Shown: piece after piece, positions 1 to 11,699 of the stretch
Numbering within the stretch: the stretch's first letter is position 1
Layout: every line of letters starts with the position of its first letter
Source of the DNA: Austropuccinia psidii
Lineage: Eukaryota > Basidiomycota > Pucciniomycetes > Pucciniales > Sphaerophragmiaceae
Assembly (NCBI GenBank): GCA_023105745.1
Contig: JALGQZ010000011.1
Location: 35,783,094-35,847,093 of the forward strand
Direction: 5' to 3'
DNA length: 64,000 bases
The notes under the pieces: model-generated
Told to the model about the DNA's origin: nothing
Seen by the model: only the letters and a program-made list of their open reading frames with translations
The model's database searches: none
Position numbers and translations under genes: made by a program

Positions 1-1136
1 CATAAGCACTCCATTTGACTGGCTCCATATCTGGCTTCAGTTGGTTTGATTTGCCTGGATGTGAAGCATATGGGTCCTTTCACAGGTTTATCATTGATAA
101 TCTGGACTTGATGAAGTGCAGCACCAAGCCCATCTCCTGATGCATCAATATAAAGCTTAAAAGGCAGCTTAAAGTCTGGCATCAGTAAGAGTGGAGCAGT
201 GGTCAAGGCTTGTCTCAGATATTCAAAGGCCTTGACTCTGTCACCAGTCATTCCAAATACTGTGTCTTTTTCACATAATTTATAAAGAGGTCTTGCTATG
301 GATGCAAAATCTTTAATATGTTGCCTGTAATATCCTGCAAATCCCAAAAATGACTGAATTTATTTCTTGTCCTGAGGCATGGGTTTCAGAAATACTTCTG
401 CAAGCTTGTTCTTGTCAATTCAAAGGGATAAACCAGATACTAAATGTCCCAGTGCTTTAAGTTCTATAAATTCAGAATGGCATTTCTTTAAAGAAATTCA
501 CATGTTTACTGATTGGATTTTTGTCAAACCTCTGGATAATCTGTACATATGTTCTTCCCAAGTTCTGGAACAGACAATAATTTCATCAATGTAAATGATT
601 AACCATCCTTCTGAAAGTTCTTCCAGGAAGATTTCATTCATCATTCTTTAGAAGTGTGAAGGTGCATTCTTGATACCAAAAGGAATCATCAAATATTTAT
701 ATAACCCACAATGAACAATAATTCTCAAGTATTTTCTTGCCCTTGGTGTCACTACATTCTGATGAAATCATTTAAGGGCATCCATAGTGATTATATATAC
801 TGCTTAAGATATCTGGGTAAGGGAAATTTGAATTTTTGGTATTAGGTACCTGTCTGGAACAGTGTAAGTGTTCAGAGCTCTAAAGTCCCCAACCATTCTA
901 GATTTTCCATTATGCCATGCCACTATGACTGGTGTAGTTCTTTCTACTTCCTCATTATGGCCAACCTTTCTTATTAAAAAAAGGTCTAGAAGCTCCTTAA
1001 TATCAATTTCCAGAGCTTCTCTTGATTTAGGACTTGCTGGATATGCAGGTCTTCTTAAGAGTGGTGGATAAGGTCTATCAATATTAAGTATGATGTCAAC
1101 TTCATGACCAAGGATTTCCCCCAAAGGTTCTTTTTC
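1..1136 (-). pseudogene. pol: A1 pol remnant: reverse transcriptase and start of RNase H
   Basis: Read on the minus strand, this resembles Ty3/gypsy reverse transcriptase: the pre-RT stretch with PPLLRRPAYPASPKSREALE, then DFRALNTYTVPDRY, then MDALK, then the catalytic box, then [15 protein letters not shown] of the connection/RNase H region. The segment 804-1124 is open; below 804 several stops appear. The catalytic box at 582-593 reads Y-I-D-E, so the second catalytic aspartate is lost. It lies in the same frame as the gag/protease segment upstream, separated by a TGA at 1137-1139. It would synthesise cDNA from element RNA if intact. It is truncated at the window edge. Confidence 0.88.
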
Positions 1137-2312
1137 TCATGCAAATGCTTCTCTGTGGTCATATAAAAGGGCAGAAAGTTCATTTTCCTGTTTATAAGTC
1201 AGATGAAGGCTTATTTCAGCTTCATTTAACTTTTCAGATTTGAATTTTTCCAACTCTAAGCTGACTGGTGCTACTTTTCTCACTGTAATTTGTCCTTTAA
1301 ATGGTAAGAAGGCAAATTTCTGACGCTTATTGTCTCCAATAGTAAAGTATCTGTCCTTGTGGTTATGTAAGTATCTTCCATACATGATCAAATAGTCATT
1401 TCCCAATATAAAATTGGTACTAGAGCAACTTTCCATAACAACAAATTCAACAGTGATTCTCAAATTTTCATTAATATGTCGAAATATGACATTGGTCTCA
1501 AAGATTCCTAATGCTTTCATTTGATTACTTGCACTATTGAATTTTATGCCATCAATTGGTAAAAATTGGTCTTCAAAATTTGTTACACAAGTCTTAAAAA
1601 AAGATTTGCCAACACAAGAGAAAAAGGCTCCTGGGTCAAGTAAACGTTTAGTGGGTTTGTTGCCAATTACCACTTCTATTATACAGGAGTTTGGAGCTGT
1701 ATAACCTTTCCCCCTGTTTGGTTTGGTTTTCATAAGTTGTGAATCTTGAATTTTTGACAAATCATGCTGACCATTGCTTAATTGTGGCAAGTGGGAATAA
1801 AATTCCATGATGTCAAAAGTGGAATTGATATTTTCTATATCTTTCAAAGATTCAGAAAATATTGATGACTTATCATCTGAATTTTCTTCAATTAAATTAT
1901 TATATTTTTCAACATCAGGTTCTTTTTCAATGTCAATTTCATTTATTTTCCCCCTCTTTGGACATGTATTAGCTAAGTGGGTGGTGCTTTGACAAATATG
2001 GCACTTTCTGATTATATCTGCAGATTTATACTTAACATTATCAGAATTTTCTTTGGGATTTTTATCCACAGAATCTTTACAAGGTGTATTAAACCTTTTT
2101 TTGAGACTCACCCTACTAGAGCCAATCCTGGTTCTGGTGGTTACTTCTTCTAATGAATTAATACCATCTTCTGCTGAAGATTTTTCAGTAGTCCTTCTTC
2201 TGAAAGCATGCTCTAAGTCACCTCCACATTGTCTTAGAATCTTTCTGTGGATCATAAATTCTGACATTTCATTATACAATGCTGTTAATCTGTCTTTTGT
2301 TGGCAAAACCAT
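1137..2312 (-). pseudogene. gag-pol: A1 Gag C-terminus with zinc knuckle and aspartic protease
   Basis: A 391-codon open stretch on the minus strand. Its first half is Gag (capsid end and nucleocapsid) with a CX2CX4HX4C knuckle, CHICQSTTHLANTC, near 1965-2010. An acidic linker follows, then a retropepsin-like protease whose active site at 1626-1637 reads D-P-G-A, where D-S/T-G-A is usual. It ends with the linker LSALLYDHREAFA and a TGA before RT. The start is not a real gene start: the frame is entered by a one-base indel near 2305 from the capsid frame upstream. As a Gag-Pol part it would package RNA and process the polyprotein. Confidence 0.85.
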
Positions 2313-2350
2313 GGTAAAGCTTTGTCTTTATCAGCATTAAATTGGGCAGA

Positions 2351-2812
2351 TTAGAAGGCTGTTTCCACTTTAAGCCTCCAAGAATTATTGGCCCATTTGT
2401 TGATAATTTGGGTTTTCCACCAAGTCCAACTTTGGTTTCCATGTGCTTGTCTTAATTTGATATACCATCTGTGGGCTGATCTGCTAAAAAAAGTGTTAAA
2501 TCTTTCTTTTACCAATCTTTCTGGTAATTCAAAATCTTTTTTAATCATGTCAATACCTCTGATGAATTCCATATGGTCATATTCTCCCTCACCGCTGAAG
2601 TGAGGCCATTCTTTAAGTTTTGGTACTTCTTTAAGGAGTGCTTCGCCCATTGATGGTTCCAAGTTATGAAAAGAAGTGGGAAATTCATTTTTTAACTGTG
2701 AGTTTTCAACCTCCAATACTTTTGTATTTGGAATTCTTGTGCCCTCATTCTCATTTAAAGGTGTAGACATTCTTGGTAAGGTGTGAAGTAATTGTTCAAT
2801 ATCATTCATTTT
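2351..2812 (-). pseudogene. gag: A1 Gag capsid-like segment
   Basis: An open minus-strand stretch of about 152 codons containing LLHTLPRMSTPLNENEGTR, WPHFSGEGEYDHMEFIRGID and WYIKLRQAHGNQSWTWWKTQ. The last two resemble the conserved core of Ty3/gypsy capsid (retrotransposon gag family). The same segment occurs in element A2 at about 51900-52380. It ends at a TAA that replaces a sense codon in A2 and is followed by a frameshift. It is part of one broken gag gene, not a separate gene. Confidence 0.82.
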
Positions 2813-3270
2813 ACTATTGTTACACCTTTGGGAATTTCCAAATTCATTTTGTAAACTTTGTATTGAGTTTATTACATTAGTTTTATGATTATCTTCTGTT
2901 TATGTTAATTTTTGCCATAGTTCTGTTTGTCTAGTATTATCAGAAGTGATCTGATTCAACTTCATTGTTAATTTTGATATTTCCTCTTGTGAGGTGTCAA
3001 AACACTTTTTCAAGGCAATTGTATATGTCTTTACTTCAGCAAATTATTTTGAAATATTCTCAAGAGCCCTTTTTTCTCCTCTTTGATAGTACTTATGGCT
3101 TGTCATATTCCTGTTTCAATTATGTAATGAATATTGAATTTAAAATATTTTTCTGTTAATTCTTTAATAATTGCAGATTGTTCATTTAATTTATTCCCAA
3201 ATGAATTGTCATTACTGGAAGTTTTGATTTCTCTTAAAACTTTTTCAAAACACATAAGTGTCTCATTTAT

Positions 3271-4059
3271 TTAGCTCAGACTTAAGTTGTTTGTTTTAAG
3301 ATTGTTACAAATGGATGAATTTTTATCAGATACAAGAGTTTTTATGTCATTTATAGCTTCATACAACTCTGGGATAGAATCAAAAATTACAGAAATCATT
3401 TCTGATATTTTAACCTGGATTCCACCCTTTTCTGTAACTCCTTCATTGTTCTGTCCATCTGAAATACATTCTCCATGGCATCCTGCTGAATCTTTGGGAT
3501 GCTGTAGCCCTGGCTGTAAGGTTTTGTGGCTGGTGCCTTGTCTTTGCCCTTGTTTTGAGCTTGTGGATGCTTCTTCACATTGTAATTGCTGCTGCTGGCT
3601 ACTGGGGCTGTTTTTGGAACTTGCTTTGGTGCTGGAGGGTTGTTTTTCCTCCATTCTGCTGTTAAAAGCATCATGTTCTTCTTTTCCATCAATGGATGCC
3701 ATACATTGAGTAACTTGCAAGCGTTGGGATGGCCCAGGAATTTTCTCACAGTCAGATAAGAATTCATGCAGTTTTTCCACAGATCTGCAAGGATCTGGTA
3801 CTCTTTGTGCTGAAATGCATTGTTGTAAGCCTTCTGGCTGGGTTTTTATATGTCCACTGAGGCTTCTTGTGGTGGTTTCACCTCTGTTTGAAGGTAAAAT
3901 AGTATTATCAGATTCAGAAAGACATATCTTATTAATTTGGAGGTCATTAACTGACCCTTGTCCTTCTGTAACTGATTTTCTTCTGCCATAATCATGTCTA
4001 TGACCTTCTTGGGAGCTTCTTGAGGGGTTATAGCTGGCTCCTGATCTTGTTGAAGGCAT
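3271..4059 (-). pseudogene. gag: A1 Gag N-terminal region (first 262 codons)
   Basis: This starts at an ATG on the minus strand with MPSTRSGASYNPSRSSQEGH, the same start as in element A2 at 41018, 473 bases inside the LTR. The product is hydrophilic and rich in Ser, Gln and Lys, then has a more helical end with EMISVIFDSIPELYEAINDI. It is the N-terminal part of Gag and ends at a stop about 450 bases before the capsid segment; the stretch between (2813-3270) reads in broken frames. A second frame inside it is open at 3396-3767 (see separate entry). ATG choice is supported by both copies. Confidence 0.82.
3396..3767 (-). other. Overlapping second open frame inside A1 gag
   Basis: A 123-codon frame on the same strand as gag, shifted relative to it. 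Its C-terminal part matches the overlapping frame of element A2 (41385-41681): AEWRKNN.P.PKQVPKTAP, then ASSSN, KK.PQAQNKGK, IPKIQ, and the same final residues RLKYQK before the stop. Conservation of the frame and stop in two decayed copies suggests it may once have been translated. No start codon mechanism is evident. It could also be a by-product of gag codon bias. Confidence 0.45.
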
Positions 4060-4532
4060 ATTTTATGATTAAAAGGGTTAAAAAATAGTATTTTACGTCA
4101 AAAAACTCACTATTGGCCAAATTCTTTGCCTTCTGAAGGGTATTACATATATCCAATTTAGTTAATACAGAAGAAATTGGTTCAGGTTAATTATTCTGAG
4201 TTATAATAGCTGTACTATTATGGTCAGAATTAACAGTACTTGCAGGAATGATGGTTGTTACTGTTGAGGTTGTTTCAATATTTTCTTGTCTTACCACGTT
4301 TTCAGACACTAAAATTGATGAAAAAGCCAATTGATTAAGTAAAAAAGATTTTTTCAAGAAAGAAATGAAAAAAGAAAGCCCCACTTATAATTTGAAAAAA
4401 AGCTATTTTTTATGGATTTTTTGAATTATGGGTATTTTTTATATGTTTTTGAATTTTTCAATATAAGAAAAAAAGATTTAAAAAGAGTAAAAAATTATGT
4501 CACAGGTAAAATATCACGGCTGAGCCCCCAAA
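4060..4532 (-). other. A1 leader with primer-binding site
   Basis: This untranslated leader lies between the 5' LTR and the gag ATG, read on the minus strand. It begins TTTGGGGGCTCAGCCGTG; the putative primer-binding site is TGGGGGCTC... at 4513-4530, two bases after the LTR end. A pyrimidine-rich stretch ending TTTTAG (near 4310) and a small open stretch at 4187-4384 resemble an intron end followed by an exon, so the leader may be spliced. The primer tRNA was not identified. Confidence 0.6.
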
Positions 4533-7500
4533 TGTAAGGTGTGGATATGAAACTTTGATTAGAAATGAAGTACTTTTCCTGTCCTCAAAATTTATATAAG
4601 GTAAGAAAATGATTAAAAATAGTATGAAATATTATTTTTGAGAGAAAACACACCAATTTTATTGTTTTCAACTTTATAAGTATAAAGAAATTAATATTAT
4701 AAGGATACATTGTTTTACCAACAATAAAAATTTATCCAAAAATACTCTACAAGAGATATTTAAGGCTACAAAAGAAATTTCTTCAAGAGTGTCAGGGTGA
4801 CTCTATGATATAGCTTCAGAATGATAATAAAAGCTATAACTCTGAGTGTGACACGAAAATGATGATGATATTAGAGTGAGAATATGAGTGAAAAGGGCTA
4901 TACTAAAATAATTTTAGTGATGGTGAGTACTGCTGATAGCCCTGGGTGCAGTGTTTGCCTGTTGGTTTACAATAGCAAACCCTACAATACTTACTTTAAA
5001 GTATACCTGTTAAATTCTAAGAGTATCACTTCCTTTTTAAGAAGTTATACCACGTAAGAATATCAAGAACAGGATGCTTTTTTTGCTTCCTGGTGAGGCA
5101 AAGCCTCCTTTTATCTTGTTCTGGGGTAGTGGGAGGTGGTTTACCTCTGCACACGACCACAGAGTGAAAATTTTCACTACTGTGGGCTGGTTTGTGGTCT
5201 AGTATTGGGTTGAAATGTGGTTTTAGAACCACAAGTAGTCAGTTTTACCCTATACAGGGTGAAAATTTTCACCAATGGACTTTACAGGAGTATTCTGGTG
5301 CTCCTGACGCGTCAGAAACTGTACAGAACCTGTATGGAACTCTGTATTTGACTTATTTATGAGGTATTGAAGTATAAATAAGCTTCAGCGTCTGTTTGAC
5401 ACCTCATAATCAGAGTACAACTGTATCCTGTCATAATACAGCTGTATTGGCCATATTGTGGGATTATAACCTTCAAACAGCCATGACTCTGTCAGTTGTT
5501 GAGATATCATGCTCAAAGTTGGCTCATTGGATAGCCCTGTATGGGCTCTACACATTGATACCCAATTTGGTATGGTTATCATTAAATATGACAAAGTTAT
5601 CCCATGTACAAGGTTTTTTGTACATAGGCATGGTTTGGGCAAAAAGCTGTATTGAGCTTGTTTGCCTCATAACTTCTGTTATAGTTGAGATATAAAGAAG
5701 TGAATGGCACCATCAGATAGCCCTGATTGTGCTCTTTCCAAAGAGACCCCACTTCAAGTATCCCACACTAAAACTGTAGAAGTTAGATGAGAGGTGAATG
5801 TTTTGTTCACCCTTATTTGGCCTGAATTTGACCATAACTCAAGTAATATTGGTGCTAGCTCAGTTTGGCTGGTACCATTGGATAGCCCTGGCTTAGAGCT
5901 TCATTTTGAGTACCCATTTGATGGGGTTAAGCCTCTCCTTCTAGATTTTAGATGAGAGGTGAAAATTAAGGTTTATGCTCAGCAATAACTTTGAGCAGGA
6001 ATAACTTTGTTATTTCTTGTCCTATGGTGATGGGACTTATATTTTCAGAAAGGGGTGAGTTTCCTCCTTCTTTTGATACCTTTTGAGCTAATTTGGCTCA
6101 GCTCCATGTTTTGGTGGTATCTTGGCTATACCATTGATTTATGGTATATTGGCTGTCATGCTTGTGCTCTGGTTTTGAGTCACAGGCTGACAAAGAGAAA
6201 TTTCAATTGGAATTTATTGAGCAAAGAACTGCAAGAAATTAGTCCAAGAACAAATTCTTTAAAGAGGTATTTAAAAAGAAAACACACCCAAAAGGGACCA
6301 GAGTGAATTTGGAACCAAAGTGACAAAGTTAACAGTGATGAAAGGTGCTTTAATTCACTTATGGGGTGGTTCAAGGGGTAAAAGTGATTATAATGATTTT
6401 TCACGTGGTTAAAAGTTTAAAGATGATATAAAAAGGGTGGTTTCAATCTTTTATTGATTGGACTAACAGTGTTTAAACTAAGTATAAAAGGAAAAGATTC
6501 TGACATGAAGAGAAAAGTGGGGCAAAGAAGACATTCTGTTATAGCCATCAATTTTCTTTCTCCAAAAGTGAAATTTACTCTTTTCAGCCGTGAGAAACAC
6601 TCTTGCAACAGAAAAGCCAATTATGGCATCATTGAATCCTGGGTTAGGCTAAAAAGGGCTGGCTGTAGCCATTTTTGGCTATTTTTAGCCATTTTAGACC
6701 CTTAAATTGGCCATTACTATAGTAATACCCGGTCTAGAGCCTTCAAAACACGTCAGAGTGTGTGTAAGAGACCTAGAAACCAGTTAAACCTGTTTTTTAC
6801 TAAGATTGTTCTAACTTGAGGGTAGTTTTACCCTCTTGGCAAAAGTTAAAACTGTCCTGGTGGGTATCAAAACCTCATCATCAATTGATTCAAAGACCCT
6901 GTGACTCAATTACAGGCCAAAAGTGATGAACCTTTGCGTGGATTTCGACATCCCACGCCTGTCAGCAAGGATTTTGGGGGTCTGGCTCCCCCTTGGAGCT
7001 AGAGTACCTTTTTCCCCCCAGAATTAATCTTTCCAATTTATTTTTTCTTTAATTCCTCATCATGTAATATACTTGTAATTTACACATATAATTCAATTGA
7101 GTTTTTACATCACACAACTGTAATAATTGATACCTCATATGTAAACTACAGTTCACTTATGTAATGCATGCCCACAGTTTGACATTTCAATTGAAAATAC
7201 TTCAATTCCTCATAACTTCTAAACTACACACAACACCTCAATTTTAACAAAAAAATTGTTGGTTAACACAACATGTGGTGTGAATTAAGTTAAGGTTTTG
7301 AGGATTTTCAACTTTTGTACAGAAAATACTAAAAACTGAATTTAAGCTTATTTAGAGTTGAGTTACAGAAATTCTACCCAGAGGTGACCCCACCTTATTT
7401 TTTATGAGGAATTCAATGGTGAAGTAATTTTCTTAAGTTTTTTTATTGGATAAAAATTTATAATATATTTCATGTAATGTTTTACCAAAAATATTTTAAT

Positions 7501-7734
7501 TTCATTAAGTTTATTTAAAATTAATTTTTACTCAATTTTTTCAAGTAAAAATGCATTTTCATAATCTCAAAATTCAATGTAATTTTTATTTTAAATTATA
7601 ATTAAATTTTTATTTTTGCATATAAATTTGTACTTATATTTTAATTTTTCTTTTGATAATATAAATTTATATTTGTATCTTATTTTGTTATTTGTGGTCT
7701 TTTGGGTATATGAACAATACCTCTAAGGCTCACA
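4533..7734 (-). repeat. Family A LTR (5' LTR of A1), interrupted by a B LTR
   Basis: The minus-strand LTR starts TGTGAGCCTTAGAGG at 7734 and ends CCTTACA at 4533. After removing the inserted B LTR (4790-6192) and one copy of its AAGAG duplication it is about 1.79 kb, close to the 1,805 and 1,786 bp LTRs of A2. The intact sequence across the insertion point is seen in the solo LTR at 36483-38287, around 36736-36750. Confidence 0.9.
4790..6192 (-). repeat. Solo LTR of family B nested in the A1 LTR
   Basis: On the minus strand it starts TGTCAGCCTGTGACTC and ends CCTGACA, as in the two LTRs of the complete B element. It is 1,403 bp against 1,438 there. It is flanked on both sides by the 5-bp duplication AAGAG (4785-4789 and 6193-6197). 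No internal B sequence is present, so it is a solo LTR left by LTR-LTR recombination. The empty site is visible in the related LTR at 36483-38287. Confidence 0.93.
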
Positions 7735-7944
7735 AAATTGAAAGTGGGTAACTGTGAAATTCTAGTTCTTTTGGATTAAAAACAATTTCATTGATTTAGT
7801 AATCACTTGTATGAGTGGATTTATCAAATTACATCCATGAAAGGCGTGAAGACATATCTGAATACACAATTTTATGCATAGGTGTAGGCGTAAATTTTAG
7901 GTTGAGGTATGGAAATATCACTCCTCTTCATTTTCAATATTTTA
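7735..7944. other. Short AT-rich spacer, nothing recognised
   Basis: This lies between the start of the A1 LTR and the first recognisable base of the opposite-strand LTR fragment. It may be the diverged beginning of that fragment. I see no gene. Confidence 0.4.
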
Positions 7945-9323
7945 TGTATGAAAATCTGAAAATATTCAAAACCTTAACTTAATTTGAACCACAGAGGTTT
8001 TCAACATCAATTTTTTTTGTTAAGATTGGGGTGTGGTGTGTAGCTTAGAAGTTCTGAGGAGTTAAATTATTTTCAATTGAAATGTCAAAATGTGTTCATG
8101 TATTACATAATTGAAATTGGATTTACATATGTGGAATCAATTCTTACAGTTGTGTACTGTAAATTTTCAATCAAATTATATATTCAAATTTCTAGTATAA
8201 CACATGATGAGGAATTAAAAAATAAATAAATTGGAAAGATTGATTTTGGGGGGGAAGAAATCTTGGCTCCAAGGGTGCTGGGCTCCCCAAATTAGTTGCA
8301 GACAGGTGTTAGATGTCCAAATTCACTGAAACGTTTGTCAGTTTTGGCCTCAAATTGAGTCACAGGGTCTGTAACTCAATTGATGAGGAGTTTTTTATAC
8401 CAACCAGGTCAGTTTTAACTGTTTCCAAGAGGGTAAAACTACCCTTAAGCTAAAACATTCTTAGTAAAAGCAGCTCTAACTGGGTTTTATTTCTCTTACA
8501 CACATTCTGACATGTTTTGAAGGTTTCAAACCAGCTATTACCATAGCAATGGCTGATTGAATGGGCTGAAATGGCCAAAACCAGCCTTTTTTGGCCTAAA
8601 CCAGGGTTCAATAATGCCATAATTGGCTTTTCTATTTTCAGCGTGTTTCTAACAACTGATAAGAGTAAATTTTAGTTTTGGAGTAAGAAAATAGGTGGCT
8701 ACAAAAGAATGTCTTCTTTTCCCCCTTTTCTCTTCATGTTAGAATCTTTTCCTTTTATAATTAGTACAAACACTTTTAAACCAATCAATAAAATATTCCA
8801 ACAACCCTTGTTAAATAATTCTAAACATTTTAAGCGCTTTAAAAAATCATTATAATTACTTTTTGTGACTCTTATAATCATTTTTTACCATTGAACCACC
8901 CCAAAAGTGAATTAAAGCATCTTTCATCACTATTAACTATGTCACTCTGTTTCCAAATTCAATCTGGTCACTTTTGGGTGTGTTTTATCTTTAATATTCT
9001 GTTTAAAAAAATTTCTCTTATATTAATTTCCTGAAGGTCTTGTCTCAATTAATTTTGATTGAAATTTCTCTTAAGGAAATTTCATTTGTAGCCTCAAATA
9101 TCTCTTGTAGAGGATTTTTGGATAAATTTTTATTGTTGGTAAAACAATCAATCTTTATAATATTATTTTTTTATACTAACAAAGCTAAAAATAAATAAAT
9201 TTGGCATGTGTCCTGCTCAAACTCTTAAAATTTACTATTTTTAACTAAATTTTACCTTATAAAAGTTTTGAGGACAAGAAAAGTACTTGATCTTTAATAA
9301 GAGTTTCATATCCACACCTTAAA
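7945..9323 (+). repeat. Diverged family A LTR fragment, plus strand
   Basis: From about 7945 this matches the family A LTR in order: CAAAACCTTAA..., the GGGGGGGA stretch, GAGTCACAGGGTCTGT, and the end CATATCCACACCTTAAA (family CCTTACA). The first several hundred bases of the LTR are missing or unrecognisable. It is clearly more diverged than the other A LTRs, and no target duplication is visible. It lies head to head with the A1 LTR, giving an inverted repeat. Confidence 0.82.
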
Positions 9324-9329
9324 TAATAG

Positions 9330-11690
9330 CTATTTAAAACTTTCCCTGGAATATCTGTAATTTTTTTAATATTGTAGTTAAACAAATAGGTTTTAGGTAT
9401 GTTAATAAAAAAATGAGAATTTTCCACATTTCTAAACAGAACTTATTTATTTAGAAGAAAATTTGAAGTCAATTCCTATCTTAAGGAAATAAAAATACAT
9501 ATTGTCTCTTCAGAAGCTAAACACACCATGTTTTTTGATGAAATTTTAAAACCCAAAATTTCTATTAAATATCTCATTGAGAAAATATGTAAAAGGGTTT
9601 TCTAAAGTGATTTAAATAATTTTAATTTTGAGATTATGGTATAATTTTTTTTATTATATTGACTCTTCCTTCCTTTAATTAAATTAATTAATTCACCTAA
9701 TTATTCTATATTTATTTTTAAGAAAACATTAATTAATAGTGCACAGATTAAATATTAAGTTATTTCTGGAAAACTCAAAAGTTCCAATTTTATCTTTTAA
9801 ACTTGTAAAATGACAAAGAATAAGATTTTGATTCAATATGGTTGAAAGATGGGTTATTTTATGAAAGCTTCTTCAATCCATAATAAGAAATATTGTAACT
9901 TCATCTCTGGATTCTTCATTTTCTTCCATTCTCCTTGAAAGGTGAAATAAAAAAACATTTCCTTTTCTCTTTATTAAGACCGTGTCAGAATTTATTGAGT
10001 GTAGCAAGATCTCATTTTTAGATAGCTTAATACTCTAACAAGATATTCATAAGGTGGTGTAAAGTTTTGGAATATTTCTTTGCATTAAGATTCATAATTT
10101 TTTAGCTCATGCAAAAATTTTAAGAGATAGGAATTTAATTTTCTTTACTTCTTCATTATAATTCTCAGCTAAGTCTTCCTCCTCATTTTCCATTTCTATT
10201 GTCTCAATACCATAATTTTCAAATTTAATTTACCAAATTATTCATTAAATTTTCTAATTTTCTAATTTTTACAAATAATAATGATTTATATGCTTAGGAG
10301 ATAAAAAAAAATTATTTTAAATGGAAAGAAAGCTAAAAAAAATTCATTGTCGCAAGCCAGCTTTTAAGGGACCAATAGTATAATAAGCAACTCTCTACCA
10401 TAGAAATTTGATGATGACTTAATTTGTGGTTCTTTAAAGCATGCAAATTTCTGTAATATAAAGGTTATCCTGAGTCTTGATTTTGAGCTGATGCTAATGA
10501 ATCACTTAATTCTTCAATTTGATAATATAGCTACTGAACCAAAAATATTTGCCACATTTTCTCAGCATAGAAGCATTCTAATATTAAAATTTAAGTTTTC
10601 ATTATTGATACTATAATAAATTTCTGTGATGATATTCCTATAGTTAACTTAAGATTTGTTTTAAATTTGGAATCTTTACTATCAAAGTTGAAGATAGAAT
10701 ATATCTGTTAAGTATCCCTTATTTTATTTATAAATTCTATCAAGATCACTTTTTTGTCATCATTCTGGGTTTTATTTTCTAAGAAAGGTTGTAGATGATT
10801 CACTCTTTCCTTCATTTTTTATGATTTCTCTTCAATTCAATATTTTAACATAATAATTATGCTATTGGATCAGTAGAATGTAATTATTAGTGTAGCTATC
10901 ATTTAATTATTCAATCTGATGAATGCCAATGTTTGAATCTCAAAAATAATATTTTCTTTAACTAGTCCAAACTGCTGAACTTCACAACTATTTAGAACCC
11001 CAAAACTCACTTATAAGCTTGAGAATATTCAATGTACTTTAACCAGCTTAACCTAACCATTCTTTCCTTACGGAAAGTTTTGAATTAAAAAATTTGAAAA
11101 AGAAACATTTAAAATTGACTTATTCAAAGTTTCTTAAAAATATTCAGTAGTTAAACAAAGTAATTCAAATAATTTCTATTAATTTCAGTAAGTGGTTTCG
11201 AGTAACCAATTTATTTTATTTTCCAGTAATTTTATATTCATTGATTGTGATATAAATTATAAGCAAGCAAGAGGTGATCAATAGGCATTTGGTATTTAAT
11301 TGGGAGTTATCATAGCCTAATTCTTTGCCAATTTTGGAATCAGAAGGAAAATTTCTAATTTTGAATCAGATTTCTTCATTCTCATTTCTGATTAGACCTT
11401 CATTCTTTTGGCTTTCAAGAATTTTTTGTTTTAAGTGTATCTTTTTGCCTGTGGGTTAAAAGTAAGGAAACAGAGATTTCACTGTATGAGTGAGAATTTT
11501 TGGTACCTTCAGTGATTTATTGATTGGTTCTTTTACTTGAGTAATATTTTCTAGAGACATTACCATCTTCATATGAACGTATGGGTTTAATGGCTGGAAT
11601 TTTTCCTTTGATGGAGCAAAACATCTGAGTAGTTCTGTTCCTGTTTCTTTTATCATTTCCAATTTTTTCATGGTTTTCTCATAAAATTAC
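9330..11690 (-). pseudogene. Decayed coding-like tract, minus strand, unknown family
   Basis: No intact gene is present, but the minus strand reads like decayed protein in two stretches that I translated. At 11240-11690 a 71-codon open run containing ETGTELLRCFAPSKEKFQPL continues in frame past a stop into PTGKKIHLKQKILESQKNEG. At 9420-9600 the run KTLLHIFSMRYLIEILGFK leads to ASEETICIFISL. Between them the signal is weak. It could be an old transposon gene or a host pseudogene; I recognise no domain. Chance open frames in AT-rich DNA are the main alternative. Confidence 0.25.
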
Positions 11691-11699
11691 ATCTTTTAT

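Larger units (their letters stand above)
1..7734 (-). mobile_element. Ty3/gypsy element A1, 5' part, cut by window edge
   Basis: On the minus strand this reads LTR (7734 to 4533), primer-binding site, leader, gag, protease, RT and the start of RNase H; the rest lies beyond position 1. It matches the complete family A element at 38741-58389 in order and translation. Its LTR is interrupted by a family B solo LTR at 4790-6192. Frameshifts and stops break the coding part, and the RT catalytic motif is YIDE instead of YIDD, so it is inactive. The target duplication cannot be tested because the other end is missing. Confidence 0.9.

Noticed and set aside
6055..6306. Plus-strand 83-codon frame as a gene
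   Set aside because: It crosses from the B solo LTR into the A LTR, so it is created by the insertion junction.
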